DNA from: DATADF01 sp046263155
Lineage (GTDB): Bacteria > Actinomycetota > CADDZG01 > WHSQ01
Length of the DNA: 35,150 nt
Assembly (NCBI GenBank): GCA_046263155.1
Contig: JBHELF010000083.1
Location: forward strand, 1-35,150
Direction: 5' to 3'
The notes beneath the pieces are model-generated. The model had not been told where the DNA came from and ran no database searches. It saw only the letters and a program-made list of their open reading frames with translations. Shown in pieces: positions 1-6,995 of the stretch (positions are counted from its first letter, which is position 1; each line of letters opens with the position of its first letter). Made by a program: the position numbers and the translations under genes.

Positions 1-154
1 CCTCGTACTTGCGCGGCCCCCACCAACGGGACATGTGCTCGCAGGACGTGTGAGCCTCGAACACAAGATCGCGCGGAGCGTCGAATCCACGAGTCATCAC
101 GATCTCTTGATCCGACGGTGTGGTCACCGTCAGTTCACCGCTTCTTGCGCCCAT
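1..154 (-). CDS. SRPBCC/AHSA1-family protein, N-terminal part
   Basis: Partial gene running off the left edge; 51 codons are visible. The N-terminus reads as the start of an AHSA1-like SRPBCC (START-fold) domain: EIVMTRGFDAPRDLVFEA followed by RWWGPRKYE, the classic first strand, helix and WWGP segment. These proteins form a deep hydrophobic pocket for small ligands. In actinobacteria they commonly sit directly downstream of an ArsR-type repressor, and the start codon here lies inside the end of such a gene (stop at 135-137), so translation was probably coupled. A purine-rich AAAGGAGAG lies just before the ATG. The ligand cannot be told from the sequence. The upstream regulator is truncated, so expression may no longer be controlled as in relatives. 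Confidence 0.85.
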   Translation of the reverse strand, partial: MGARSGELTVTTPSDQEIVMTRGFDAPRDLVFEAHTSCEHMSRWWGPRKYE

Positions 155-296
155 CCTTGCTCTCCTTTCCTTTGACCTTTGTTTCTTTCATCTCCTGGAA
201 GTACTCGTCCAGCCGGTCGTAGCTCTCCTCCCAGAACTCCCTGTAGCTCTCCGCCCAGTCCGCGACGTCCCTAATGGCCTCGGGCTGAAGCTCTAG
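135..296 (-). pseudogene. ArsR-family regulator, C-terminal remnant
   Basis: A 54-codon open frame without a start codon encodes the typical tail of an ArsR/SmtB repressor of the SRPBCC-linked type: LELQPEAIRDVADWAESYR, then FWEESYDRLDEYFQEM and a Lys/Arg-rich end. The winged-helix DNA-binding part that should precede it is absent. Further upstream this frame gives only Gly/Pro/Arg-rich text inside the end of the methyltransferase gene. The stop overlaps the start of the SRPBCC gene by about 20 nt, the usual coupling of this pair. I read it as a repressor truncated by a deletion that joined it to the end of the methyltransferase gene. Alternatively it could be a very short protein using a non-standard start, which is unlikely. 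Confidence 0.7.
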
Positions 297-1138
297 GACT
301 GCCTGCGCCCCTCGATCGCCCGCGCCTCGCCGTCCTCGTCCCGGTGGAGGCGGATCTCCGACACGCCCGCCCTCAGGAGGGCCTCGGCCACGACCGCGGC
401 CTGATCACCGCCGAGTTCAAGCAGCACGCTGCCACCGCGACGGAGCCAGCGACCGGCCGCCTCCGCGGCGCGCAGCAAAACCCGTGTGCCGCCCTCACCC
501 CCATCGAGTGCGGTGGCGGGCTCGTGGGCCCGCACATCTCGGGGCAGGAGGTGGAACTCCTCGGTGGGCACGTAGGGCACGACCGCCGTCATGAGGTCCA
601 CGCGACCCAACAACGTGGCGGGTAGGGGTTCGTCGAGATCACCGACAAGCGCGCGCACCCCGTTACCCCGGGCGCAGGCCGCGGCGACCGGGTCGATATC
701 GGTCGCCACTACCGTGGCCTTCGGATGGGTCGCGGTCAGGACGGCCGCGACCGCCCCGCAACCGGTGCAGAGATCGACGGCGGTCCCGTGAGGCGGCAGA
801 AGCGAGGCGGCCCGGAGGGCCAATCGTTCTGTGTGCGGCCGGGGCACGAACACGCTCGGGTCGACTTGGAGACGGAGACCACAAAAGATCACCCAACCCG
901 TGATCCACGCGAGCGGCTCGCCGCGCAGCCTCCGAGCGATGAGCTCGTCGATCGGGCCAACTCCCTCGCTCGCTGCCGAGAGCAAGGCCTCGGCTTCCTC
1001 GTGGGGAGCGATGCATCCGCCCCCTATCAGCGCGTCAATTACACGCGTGCGCTCCTCGTCGTGAACGTCCTGCACAAACTCATCATCACCGACGCTGCCG
1101 GAACATCCCTCGGTCGTGCAGGAGTGAAAACCTGGCAA
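293..1138 (-). CDS. PrmC/HemK-related protein N5-glutamine methyltransferase paralogue
   Basis: A 281-residue SAM-dependent methyltransferase. Motif I is VDLCTGCGAV (residues 121-130), preceded by FVPRPHTERL, the counterpart of the PrmC 'PRPDTE' signature. The NPPY motif that positions the glutamine amide is replaced by AVVPYVP (185-191). That exchange, with HEPATALDGGEGG after it, is typical of the TIGR03704 group, a PrmC relative of unknown substrate rather than the release-factor methylase. The N-terminal helical domain is present but short. The first 25 residues are poorly conserved-looking, so the true start may be a GTG near VHDEERTRV. The ATG lies 3 nt after the DoxX stop, so the two genes are probably co-transcribed. 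The end abuts the ArsR remnant. Confidence 0.85.
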   Translation of the reverse strand: MPGFHSCTTEGCSGSVGDDEFVQDVHDEERTRVIDALIGGGCIAPHEEAEALLSAASEGVGPIDELIARRLRGEPLAWITGWVIFCGLRLQVDPSVFVPRPHTERLALRAASLLPPHGTAVDLCTGCGAVAAVLTATHPKATVVATDIDPVAAACARGNGVRALVGDLDEPLPATLLGRVDLMTAVVPYVPTEEFHLLPRDVRAHEPATALDGGEGGTRVLLRAAEAAGRWLRRGGSVLLELGGDQAAVVAEALLRAGVSEIRLHRDEDGEARAIEGRRQS

Positions 1139-1141
1139 TCC

Positions 1142-1573
1142 TTAGAACTGGAAAAGCGGCCCCGTGATCGCGTAGCGAAGCCCGTCGCCGAGCGTCACGA
1201 AAGTACCGAAGAAGACGAGACAGGCCCCTATCCCGAACGTGTTCCGCCAGAAGAAGCCCGTCTGCATCAACTTCTGCGACTCATCGACCTCCCAGAAACG
1301 GTGGAAGAAGATCAGGGCCGGCAGCAGGAAGCCGATGACCATCAAGGAACCGATGTCGGGCCAAATACCCAGGGCGATCGAGAGGCTTCCGACGATGAGC
1401 CATAGCCCGGTGGGCCATCCCGCGATCGCCGGGACCGGGAACCTCATCTGTTTTGCATAGCCCTCCATCATCGAACTCATCTTGACGTGGGCCCCCCAGC
1501 CCGAGATGAAACCAAAGAAGAAGGCGAAGATGAGTCGCCCTGCAAGAACGATCAATCCAGCTGCGTCACTCAT
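1142..1573 (-). CDS. DoxX-family membrane protein
   Basis: A 143-residue integral membrane protein with four hydrophobic segments (about residues 7-25, 50-70, 73-92 and 108-135). The loop between the first two carries HVKMSSMMEGYAKQMRFP, the helix-like stretch of DoxX proteins that ends in a proline before TM2. DoxX members are small four-helix proteins of the SURF4/DoxX clan, often linked to thiol or oxidative-stress functions; no catalytic residues are known and none can be assigned here. It is the first gene of a likely two-gene unit with the methyltransferase. It is transcribed divergently from the PPOX-fold gene, with about 100 nt between the two starts. Family assignment is firm; function is open. 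Confidence 0.8.
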   Translation of the reverse strand: MSDAAGLIVLAGRLIFAFFFGFISGWGAHVKMSSMMEGYAKQMRFPVPAIAGWPTGLWLIVGSLSIALGIWPDIGSLMVIGFLLPALIFFHRFWEVDESQKLMQTGFFWRNTFGIGACLVFFGTFVTLGDGLRYAITGPLFQF

Positions 1574-1656
1574 GCGTTAGCTCCTTCCCTAGGCCCTGTC
1601 TTGGGTCAACAACGAGGGCCACGGCCCATTCCCAGAGTTGCCCTCCTCGGGGTCGC

Positions 1657-1662
1657 TAACCT
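1657..1662 (+). promoter_or_regulatory. -10 box of a leaderless promoter
   Basis: TAACCT ends 7 nt before the ATG at 1670 (spacer GTTCGGC) and there is no Shine-Dalgarno sequence. A TANNNT box at this distance puts the transcription start at or next to the start codon, the arrangement of leaderless actinobacterial mRNAs. No convincing -35 is visible at 17 nt. Confidence 0.55.
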
Positions 1663-1669
1663 GTTCGGC

Positions 1670-2107
1670 ATGGCCAGCTGGGAAGACATCGAGGCGTTGG
1701 AGCCCGAGTTCGCGCGCAGGGTCCGGGCGCGTTTCGACGCCTACAAGCACAAGGTCATGGCGACTCTTCGCAAGGATGGCTCCCCCCGAATCAGTGGTAT
1801 CGAAGCCGAATTCAAAAAGGGACAGCTCTCCATGGGGATGATGACGGGCTCCCTCAAAGCCCGCGACCTGCAGCGCGACCCGAGGCTGGCGCTGCACAGC
1901 GGAACAGAGAATCCCTCAGAGAAACCGGTGGAGGTCATCGATGCGAAGGTCTCTGGCATGGCCCGGGAGCTGCCTGGCGGAGATCACCACGTGTTTCACG
2001 TCGATATAAAGGAGATGGTTCTCATCTCCGTCGGTGATCCATCCGATCACTTGCTCATCGAGACGTGGCGCGAGGGCCGCGGCCTTTCAAGCGTCAAGCG
2101 CTACTAG
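1670..2107 (+). CDS. Pyridoxamine 5'-phosphate oxidase-fold (FMN-binding) protein
   Basis: A 145-residue protein of the PPOX/FMN-binding split-barrel family. The segment KVMATLRKDGSPRISGIEA is the typical first pair of strands (ATLR.DGSPR), followed by MGMMTGSLKARDLQRDPRL, the 'S.K..dL.rdPRv' flavin-phosphate region. A C-terminal strand with LLIETWREGRG completes the barrel. Members bind FMN or F420 and are mostly small reductases; the cofactor cannot be decided here. The reading frame stays open for about 180 nt upstream, but the ATG at 1670 is chosen because the family starts near there and a -10-like TAACCT sits 7 nt before it, implying leaderless translation. It is followed by a hydrolase remnant on the same strand. 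Confidence 0.8.
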   Translation: MASWEDIEALEPEFARRVRARFDAYKHKVMATLRKDGSPRISGIEAEFKKGQLSMGMMTGSLKARDLQRDPRLALHSGTENPSEKPVEVIDAKVSGMARELPGGDHHVFHVDIKEMVLISVGDPSDHLLIETWREGRGLSSVKRY

Positions 2108-2128
2108 CGGTAGAAAGCTGGAAATCCC

Positions 2129-2275
2129 TGCATCACCGTGGACATCACGACGGTGGCACGGGAAGCGTTTTGGCGCACGATCTGAGTGACGGACTAACGA
2201 TCGCGATTCTTACGAACGGCGGCGATCAGGACATGGGGGGCGCTCCTGAGGACGGTTCTCCAGGCGCTTGAGTGA
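2129..2275 (+). pseudogene. Beta-lactamase-family serine hydrolase, C-terminal remnant
   Basis: About 48 codons resemble only the tail of class C beta-lactamase/esterase-like proteins: GHHDGGTGSVLAHD then LSDGLTIAILTNGGDQD, matching the usual 'GHdGg..Gf.s.lahdpe.gltvavltNg' block with the conserved HxGG motif. Near 2240 the frame must shift by one base to continue as ALLRTVLQALE before a TGA ending at 2275. The SxxK catalytic domain is absent. I read this as a truncated, frameshifted pseudogene between the PPOX-fold gene and the converging DUF3303-like gene. Confidence 0.6.
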
Positions 2276-2280
2276 CTCCC

Positions 2281-2577
2281 CTACGTCTGGGTGGCCATCG
2301 CCGCATCCACGGCGACCACGGGCAGGATCCTTGTGTGAGTGCGTCCGACCACACCGGCATGGAGTAAGGCTTTCTCGATGACATGGCCGTTAGGGGCCTC
2401 GATCAACATGAAAATCTCATGGGCCGCGCGATTGACCCACCAGCCCTCAAACACAAGCGTGTGCTCGGAGGCCACTTCCTTGAGTTGATCAAGAGATCCC
2501 ACCAGGAGTTCTTCTTCTTCCTTCCCTCGAAATGCACAACTCTCGGCGCTATGTGTATTCACAAGCATGTGCAGCAT
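2281..2577 (-). CDS. Small DUF3303-like protein of unknown function
   Basis: A 98-residue single-domain protein: LHMLVNTHSAESCAFRGKE at the N-terminus, a central VFEGWWVNRAAHEIFMLIEA, then GRTHTRILPVVAVDAA at the end. The alternating strand-helix pattern resembles dimeric alpha-beta-barrel proteins such as DUF3303 or muconolactone-isomerase-like families, but I recognise no catalytic residue. AAAGGAGCT 8 nt before the ATG fixes the start. It lies 22 nt downstream of an OsmC gene on the same strand, so the two are likely co-transcribed. A role in redox stress is only a guess from that neighbour. Confidence 0.6.
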   Translation of the reverse strand: MLHMLVNTHSAESCAFRGKEEEELLVGSLDQLKEVASEHTLVFEGWWVNRAAHEIFMLIEAPNGHVIEKALLHAGVVGRTHTRILPVVAVDAAMATQT

Positions 2578-2599
2578 TGGACGAGCTCCTTTCCTCGGG

Positions 2600-3205
2600 T
2601 TATGTCCGATCGCCCTGGGAACGACGTCGCACGGATAAGTCGACGGGCACCGGGTTCGCTATGGAGTCGTACACGGCCGAGCTGCGTCTTGTACTGGCGG
2701 CGATCTCTTCGAGAGTCGCATCATCCGCACTTGATTCGACAACCACAGCGATCTTTGCCCTCGAGAGCCCGGCCCGGACTGAATCGAGCTCGAACACGCC
2801 GCGAAAATCGACCGACGCCTCGATCCTGACTTCAAGTCCATCGATCTGGATCCCTCGGGTTGCCGCTTTGGTGACATAGGTCATGGCCACGCAAGCTCCC
2901 AGCGCTCCAAGCAGAAGCTCGCCCGGGGAGGGCCCGGAATCGCGGCCTCCGATCTCGGGCGGCCAGTCCGTCCGAAATCTGAAGCTTCGTTTTGTGACCT
3001 CGCCACCTTCCTCGATCTCCTCGGCGCGGCCGTTCACGGCAAAGCCTTCGTCCCACAGGTGCCTTGTCCTAATGGTTACGGTCGCCGCCTCGGGCTGTTC
3101 ACGGAAAAGGCCGACCGCCCCTCCCAGCATTTCGAGGTCGATGCCCCGAACCGGTGCTCGGGGTCGTACGTCTTGCTCTTCGACAGCTTGCTCACCCTTA
3201 GCCAT
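2600..3205 (-). CDS. OsmC-family protein with one of the two usual cysteines
   Basis: A 201-residue OsmC/Ohr-superfamily protein. The family core is PSPGELLLGALGACVAMTY (Cys105), the helix carrying the peroxidatic cysteine, with TVTIRTRHLW upstream as the first strand. The second cysteine normally found near the 'C.RSPV' motif is replaced: the matching region reads TRRSSAVYDSIANPVPV. It therefore resembles the YhfA/OsmC-like group more than a classical two-cysteine hydroperoxide reductase, and activity on peroxides is uncertain. The start at 3205 is chosen because AGGAGG precedes it by 7 nt; the frame remains open for 29 more codons upstream but that part lacks family features. It precedes the DUF3303-like gene in a likely operon. 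Confidence 0.82.
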   Translation of the reverse strand: MAKGEQAVEEQDVRPRAPVRGIDLEMLGGAVGLFREQPEAATVTIRTRHLWDEGFAVNGRAEEIEEGGEVTKRSFRFRTDWPPEIGGRDSGPSPGELLLGALGACVAMTYVTKAATRGIQIDGLEVRIEASVDFRGVFELDSVRAGLSRAKIAVVVESSADDATLEEIAASTRRSSAVYDSIANPVPVDLSVRRRSQGDRT

Positions 3206-3339
3206 CACGGCCCTCCTCATCTCCAGCACGAGCCGCGAACGTTCGATCGCAGGGATCGGCGCGGGCCGCGCTTTTTGGGTGGAAAGCAACATGACAGCAG
3301 CGTGGCATGGTGGCGCCGACCGAACATCGGCGAACTCAC

Positions 3340-4998
3340 CTATTCCGCGGCGGACTTCGCCTCCAGACGAATTGCCGCGGCTACTGCCTCTGCCCGATTG
3401 CGCGCGCCGAGCTTGGAGAGGATTGCCGCCACGTGATGCTCGACGGTTTTGCGGCTGAGGTAGAGCCGCTCGGCGATCTGGGGATTTGACAGTCCTTCCC
3501 CGAGCAGAGTCAGCACCTCCACCTCGCGTTTCGTGAGGGCTCCAAAACCCTTGGGCCCGGCCCTGGCGGCTTTCACGCCAAGCCGCCGCAGCAGTGCGGC
3601 AGCCCGGTCGGCGTGAGTGCCTGCTCCGAGATCTTCGAATGTCGTAAGTGCGCTTCCCGCTTCGCCCGTCGACACGTCGGGGTCGATCGAGAGTAGGGCC
3701 TCGGCAAGCATCAGCTGAGTCCGAGCCCTTTCGAATGGCATACCGAGGCGCACGAACTCAGCGAATGCCTTCTCGAGATGAACTCGTCCCTCCTGAACGT
3801 CACCACTCCCGATCAGAGCGTGACCCCATAGGCGCTCTCCCCTCGCGACGATCAAACGGCAATTCAGGGCACCTCCCGATGTGGCGAGGCGGCGCCCGGC
3901 AGCGACCGCGTCATCGAACTTCCCCCGAGCGATCTCGACTTCGCCCAGCAACTCACGAAGAACCGCATTCTGGAGTTCGTTTCCCTCGACGCTCGTTAGA
4001 CCGCGCCGAAGGTTTGACTCGGCCAAGGAGAATTGCTTGCGCGCCACGTGCACCATGGCAACAGCAGCGGTCGAATTGAGTTGTTCCTCGACTCCCGCCA
4101 AAAGCCGCTCGGCTTCTTCGATCCGTCCCTGGGCAATGCGAAGCTCGGCCAAGGTCGCGGCCGCTAGGGATTTGAGCGCAGGCTGCGACGCCCGCGCCTG
4201 CCTGAGGGCTGTGCGGAGCTCTCGCTCCGCAAGCTCCCAGGCCCCCGTGGCGGTCAACACGCTGCCGTAGAGCGTGCGGCAATAGATGTACAGGAAGGGA
4301 CAGCCGTAATGCTGTGTAAACCGGTCCGCGGCACCTATCCACTGGACGGCGCGCTCGAAATCGGCGCATCGGGCACAGGAATCGATCATCTCGCAACTGG
4401 TGAAGACGACCGTCTCGAAATTTCCGCCCTCGCCCCCGAGAGACCCGGCCATCGCCTCATCCAGCAGCACCAGACCCTCGTCGATCCTGCCCTGCTTGAT
4501 GACGGCGGATCCCCTCTGAGCGAGTGCGCAAAGCTCGAGGTCGAGGTCTTGCGAGTCGCCGGCGATCGCCTGCGCTTGGCGTGCACGTTCCTCGGCGAGT
4601 GCAGGGTCGTCGGCCTCCCCCGCCTCCAATAGCAGCAGCCAACCTCTGAAATCATCGAGCTCAAATTCGTCGACCAAACGCTTGGCACGCGCCAGCCATC
4701 CCGCGGAAACTGCCTTGTTAGCCATGTTGGCCTGGTAGTGGACGCATAGCCCGAGCGCGATATTGGTGGCCTGGACCGGTTCGGGACGACGGCGGAACTC
4801 GGCATACGCACGCTCCCTGAAGGCAACGGAGTCGTGGGTCTCCCCCAGCCACCACAGGGCCTCTCCGAGTCCACTAAGAGCCTCAGCGCTTTCGTATAAA
4901 TCCAGTGCCTCTTGGAAGGAGGCTTTCGCGGCCGACCAACGACCCTCCGCCAGGGCTGCCTGACCCGCGTTCAGAGAAGCTTCGGGGTTCCCGCTCAC
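3340..4998 (-). CDS. TPR-containing LuxR-type transcriptional regulator
   Basis: A 552-residue regulator. Residues 1-470 are alpha-helical repeats of tetratricopeptide type (AGQAALAEGRWSAAKASFQ, SGLGEALWWLGE, LAERELRTALRQARA), forming a sensing or protein-binding scaffold. The C-terminal 65 residues are a LuxR/GerE helix-turn-helix: LTKREVEVLTLLGEGLSNPQ then RLYLSRKTVEHHVAAILSK. No P-loop ATPase of the LAL (MalT-like) class is present, so it corresponds to the C-terminal half of such regulators, as many stand-alone actinobacterial genes do. It is the downstream partner of the ABM monooxygenase gene (20-nt gap), so it may be read from the leaderless promoter at 5335. Its targets are not visible. 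Confidence 0.88.
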   Translation of the reverse strand: MSGNPEASLNAGQAALAEGRWSAAKASFQEALDLYESAEALSGLGEALWWLGETHDSVAFRERAYAEFRRRPEPVQATNIALGLCVHYQANMANKAVSAGWLARAKRLVDEFELDDFRGWLLLLEAGEADDPALAEERARQAQAIAGDSQDLDLELCALAQRGSAVIKQGRIDEGLVLLDEAMAGSLGGEGGNFETVVFTSCEMIDSCARCADFERAVQWIGAADRFTQHYGCPFLYIYCRTLYGSVLTATGAWELAERELRTALRQARASQPALKSLAAATLAELRIAQGRIEEAERLLAGVEEQLNSTAAVAMVHVARKQFSLAESNLRRGLTSVEGNELQNAVLRELLGEVEIARGKFDDAVAAGRRLATSGGALNCRLIVARGERLWGHALIGSGDVQEGRVHLEKAFAEFVRLGMPFERARTQLMLAEALLSIDPDVSTGEAGSALTTFEDLGAGTHADRAAALLRRLGVKAARAGPKGFGALTKREVEVLTLLGEGLSNPQIAERLYLSRKTVEHHVAAILSKLGARNRAEAVAAAIRLEAKSAAE

Positions 4999-5018
4999 AG
5001 TCGTGATGGTGCCTCAGG

Positions 5019-5327
5019 TCAGGCCGGTAGGTTCTTGCCGCCCATCGGCCGAATCTCGATCTGTTCCGGCATTCCTTCCAGGAACTGCATCGCTTGTTCC
5101 ACGAACGGTCTCAGTGCCGGCACCTTCAGCGCCTCGGCATGTTCCTCGTGGCTCGTCCATAGATCCACGACCCACACCAGATTGGGATCGTCCGTCGACT
5201 CGCACACGAGATACAAGATGCAGGCCGCATTGTCGTCAAAGAGCTTCCCCGATTCGAGCAGTATCTCAACCACGCGTTGCCGCTGACCCGGCTTGGCCGT
5301 CAGTTTGTTGAGCAATCCGTATGTCAT
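5019..5327 (-). CDS. Antibiotic biosynthesis monooxygenase (ABM)-domain protein
   Basis: A 102-residue dimeric ferredoxin-like barrel protein: GLLNKLTAKPGQRQRVVEIL at the start, then VDLWTSHEEHAEALKVPA, the typical 'E.W.s.eah.aH..sp' block of YgiN/ABM enzymes, then a C-terminal helix. Members are cofactor-free monooxygenases or quinol/aldehyde-processing proteins; the substrate cannot be inferred. I place the start at the ATG at 5327 rather than 27 nt upstream because a TAGCAT -10 box lies 7 nt before it and no ribosome binding site is visible, matching the leaderless pattern of nearby genes. The TPR-LuxR gene follows after 20 nt. Confidence 0.8.
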   Translation of the reverse strand: MTYGLLNKLTAKPGQRQRVVEILLESGKLFDDNAACILYLVCESTDDPNLVWVVDLWTSHEEHAEALKVPALRPFVEQAMQFLEGMPEQIEIRPMGGKNLPA

Positions 5328-5334
5328 GACCAGG

Positions 5335-5340
5335 ATGCTA
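5335..5340 (-). promoter_or_regulatory. -10 box of a leaderless promoter
   Basis: On the minus strand TAGCAT ends 7 nt (CCTGGTC) before the ATG of the ABM gene, with no Shine-Dalgarno. The same geometry occurs before the genes at 1670, 5870 and 6304. Confidence 0.55.
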
Positions 5341-5378
5341 AGTGACATCCACACTGGAGCGAGAGTGCTCCATCGGCC

Positions 5379-5870
5379 CTAGGGCGTTGAATTAATCGTC
5401 CATACCCTACGTGTCGCCCACAGTATGAACAGAGTGAACGCCGCGAAGACCACTCCAATAATGCCCGGAAGAAGGTTCGCGTCGAATGATGACCGACAAG
5501 CGGCAAGGCGAATGACCTGCGGGTCCTCGGGAAGATAGAGGATCCGCACGACGTCGAGGCCTCGTTCGTACCGATGTCCGGAACAATCCAGGATCTCGGC
5601 CGACGCCGAGTCGCCGAGTCCCTGAGGGTGGAAGGAGACGTTGATCTTGTGATACGTCTCGATCCTGCGGCCACTTATCTCGGTGACGCTCGTGACGGTC
5701 GCGTCCTCTTCAACGCCCCGCTCTTCGAGAGCGGAGAGCTCGGACCGGTTGTCGAGATAGGTCTTGAGTGCCCCAAACGTCGCCGCGCCGAAGCCGAGAA
5801 TCACGAGGGCCCAGAAGATCTTCGTTCCCAGGCCCACCCGCGCCACGGAACCTTGAGACGGAATGCTCAT
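5379..5870 (-). CDS. DUF3592-type membrane protein
   Basis: A 163-residue protein with a transmembrane helix near residues 18-36 and another near residues 130-152, enclosing a beta-rich soluble domain. That domain begins EERGVEEDATVTSVTEISGR and continues into YHKINVSFHPQG, the pattern of DUF3592 proteins, whose first strand reads 'G....A.V..v' before a '.Y.v.v.f' strand. VVRILYLPEDPQVIRLA, a 'v.VlYdP.dP..a.l'-like block, supports this. Both termini should be cytoplasmic with the domain outside, or the reverse. Function is unknown for the family. A GATACT box 6 nt before the ATG suggests leaderless expression. It appears to be a single-gene unit. Confidence 0.75.
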   Translation of the reverse strand: MSIPSQGSVARVGLGTKIFWALVILGFGAATFGALKTYLDNRSELSALEERGVEEDATVTSVTEISGRRIETYHKINVSFHPQGLGDSASAEILDCSGHRYERGLDVVRILYLPEDPQVIRLAACRSSFDANLLPGIIGVVFAAFTLFILWATRRVWTINSTP

Positions 5871-5876
5871 GTCGGG

Positions 5877-5882
5877 AGTATC
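5877..5882 (-). promoter_or_regulatory. -10 box of a leaderless promoter
   Basis: GATACT on the minus strand, 6 nt (CCCGAC) from the ATG of the DUF3592 gene and without a ribosome binding site between them. Confidence 0.5.
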
Positions 5883-5905
5883 AAGGTGTCCGCCGTGATC
5901 TCGGT

Positions 5906-6304
5906 TTAGAGATCGTCGTGCTCAATCCCGTCGGGTAAAGCCACCCACGGGTGCTTGCCTGATTCGAAGACGGACACGCTCGGCCCCGGAAACGTCGGGT
6001 CGGCGAACGCACCTACCGGAACCGCGATCAGGTCCTCGTTGCCCTGGGTCGTATAGAAAACGGTGGCGCCGCAGCCCGTACAGAAATGGAACGTCCGCTC
6101 CTCCCCCCAATCCGACAGGCGGACGAAATCGGAATAGCGGCCCTCGATTTTCACGCGCTCCCTGGGGAAGCGAGCCTGAACCCCGAAGATGCTCCCGGTT
6201 CGCCGCTGACATGCCAGGCAGTGGCATATCGAGACCCGTACGGGATCGCCCTGCGCTGTGAGTCGGAGCTGACCGCAGCTACAAGCGGCCTCGCGAGTCT
6301 GCAT
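5906..6304 (-). CDS. GFA/CENP-V-type zinc-binding protein
   Basis: A 132-residue protein of the GFA (glutathione-dependent formaldehyde-activating enzyme-like, CENP-V) family. Zinc ligands are in the expected order: CSCG (Cys8, Cys10), CHCLAC (Cys27, Cys29, Cys32) and CTGCG (Cys75, Cys78), followed by GATVFY and a C-terminal FESGKHPWVALPDG block typical of the family. Most members are not shown to act on glutathione-formaldehyde adducts, and no partner alcohol dehydrogenase is nearby, so a specific reaction should not be assumed. The start is supported by TAGGAT 6 nt upstream. It is divergent from the DUF1801 gene, with about 120 nt between the starts. Confidence 0.88.
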   Translation of the reverse strand: MQTREAACSCGQLRLTAQGDPVRVSICHCLACQRRTGSIFGVQARFPRERVKIEGRYSDFVRLSDWGEERTFHFCTGCGATVFYTTQGNEDLIAVPVGAFADPTFPGPSVSVFESGKHPWVALPDGIEHDDL

Positions 6305-6310
6305 CGCTCG

Positions 6311-6316
6311 ATCCTA
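6311..6316 (-). promoter_or_regulatory. -10 box of a leaderless promoter
   Basis: TAGGAT on the minus strand, 6 nt (CGAGCG) before the ATG of the GFA gene; no Shine-Dalgarno sequence lies between. Confidence 0.55.
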
Positions 6317-6423
6317 AGAGCGGCACCCCGGTTTCTGACGCTTCCGCTTAAGGTGCGCTACTGAAATCAATCCTCGAAGACGGGCCCTCATGAGGCCTCC
6401 CGCCGAACCGAGAGGAGGGAGCG

Positions 6424-6891
6424 ATGAGCGCGAAGAAGGCCACGCAGAACTCCGCCAAGAGCGCCACCGCGAGCACCAAGAAGTCCAAAGGTTTCACGGA
6501 TGAGGAACGAGCTGCGATGAAGGAGCGCGCCCAAGAGCTGAAGGCGGAAGCGCGCCGGGCGGACGGGGAAAGCGCGGTCCTCGCGGCGATCGCCAAGATG
6601 CCGGAACCGGATCGCGCTATGGCCAAGCGACTCCATGCGATCATCAAAGCCAACGCACCGTCCCTCTCACCCAAAACCTGGTACGGGATGCCCGCGTACG
6701 CCAAGGACGACAAGGTCATCTGCTTCTTCCAAAGCGCGGATAAGTTCAAATCGAGGTATGCGACGTTTGGCTTCAACGACACGGCAAACCTCGACAAAGG
6801 CGTCATGTGGCCGACTTCCTTCGCGCTGAAGGAGTTGACGCCCGCCGAAGAAGCAAAGATCGGCGCGCTCGTGAAGAAAGCGGTGGGCTGA
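6424..6891 (+). CDS. DUF1801 (YdhG-like) protein with a Lys/Ala-rich N-terminus
   Basis: A 155-residue protein. The C-terminal two thirds match DUF1801: MAKRLHAIIKANAPSLSPKTWYGMPAYAKDD, then KVICFFQSADKFKSRYATFGF and a final ELTPAEEAKIGALVKKAV. The first 40 residues are Lys/Ala/Ser-rich and helical, a tail often seen in actinobacterial members and possibly for nucleic-acid binding (inference). Biochemistry of the family is not established. GAGGAGGGAGCG directly before the ATG is a strong ribosome binding site, unlike its leaderless neighbours. A GC-rich hairpin 30 nt after the stop probably ends the transcript. Confidence 0.82.
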   Translation: MSAKKATQNSAKSATASTKKSKGFTDEERAAMKERAQELKAEARRADGESAVLAAIAKMPEPDRAMAKRLHAIIKANAPSLSPKTWYGMPAYAKDDKVICFFQSADKFKSRYATFGFNDTANLDKGVMWPTSFALKELTPAEEAKIGALVKKAVG

Positions 6892-6921
6892 GCCCAGCTC
6901 CTGAGCCGAGCTGCCGGCCCA

Positions 6922-6956
6922 GCGGCCCCACGGCCGAGCCGACTCCGTGGGGCCGC
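6922..6956 (+). terminator. GC-rich hairpin, likely terminator after the DUF1801 gene
   Basis: Perfect 12-bp inverted repeat: GCGGCCCCACGG (6922-6933) and CCGTGGGGCCGC (6945-6956) around an 11-nt loop, 30 nt after the stop at 6891. There is no T-tract, as is common for terminators in GC-rich actinobacteria. Confidence 0.6.
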
Positions 6957-6995
6957 CGCGATCGAACGCGGTCCGAAAACTTTCAGTGGGTAAGC

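Noticed and set aside
344..1405. Plus-strand open frames opposite the methyltransferase and DoxX genes
   Set aside because: They are antisense to genes with clear family motifs and carry no domain of their own.
6922..6956. Attachment site or tRNA relic, because the hairpin contains GGCCCCAC like the tRNA acceptor
   Set aside because: No T-arm or anticodon sequence accompanies it and it directly follows a stop codon. A terminator explains it.
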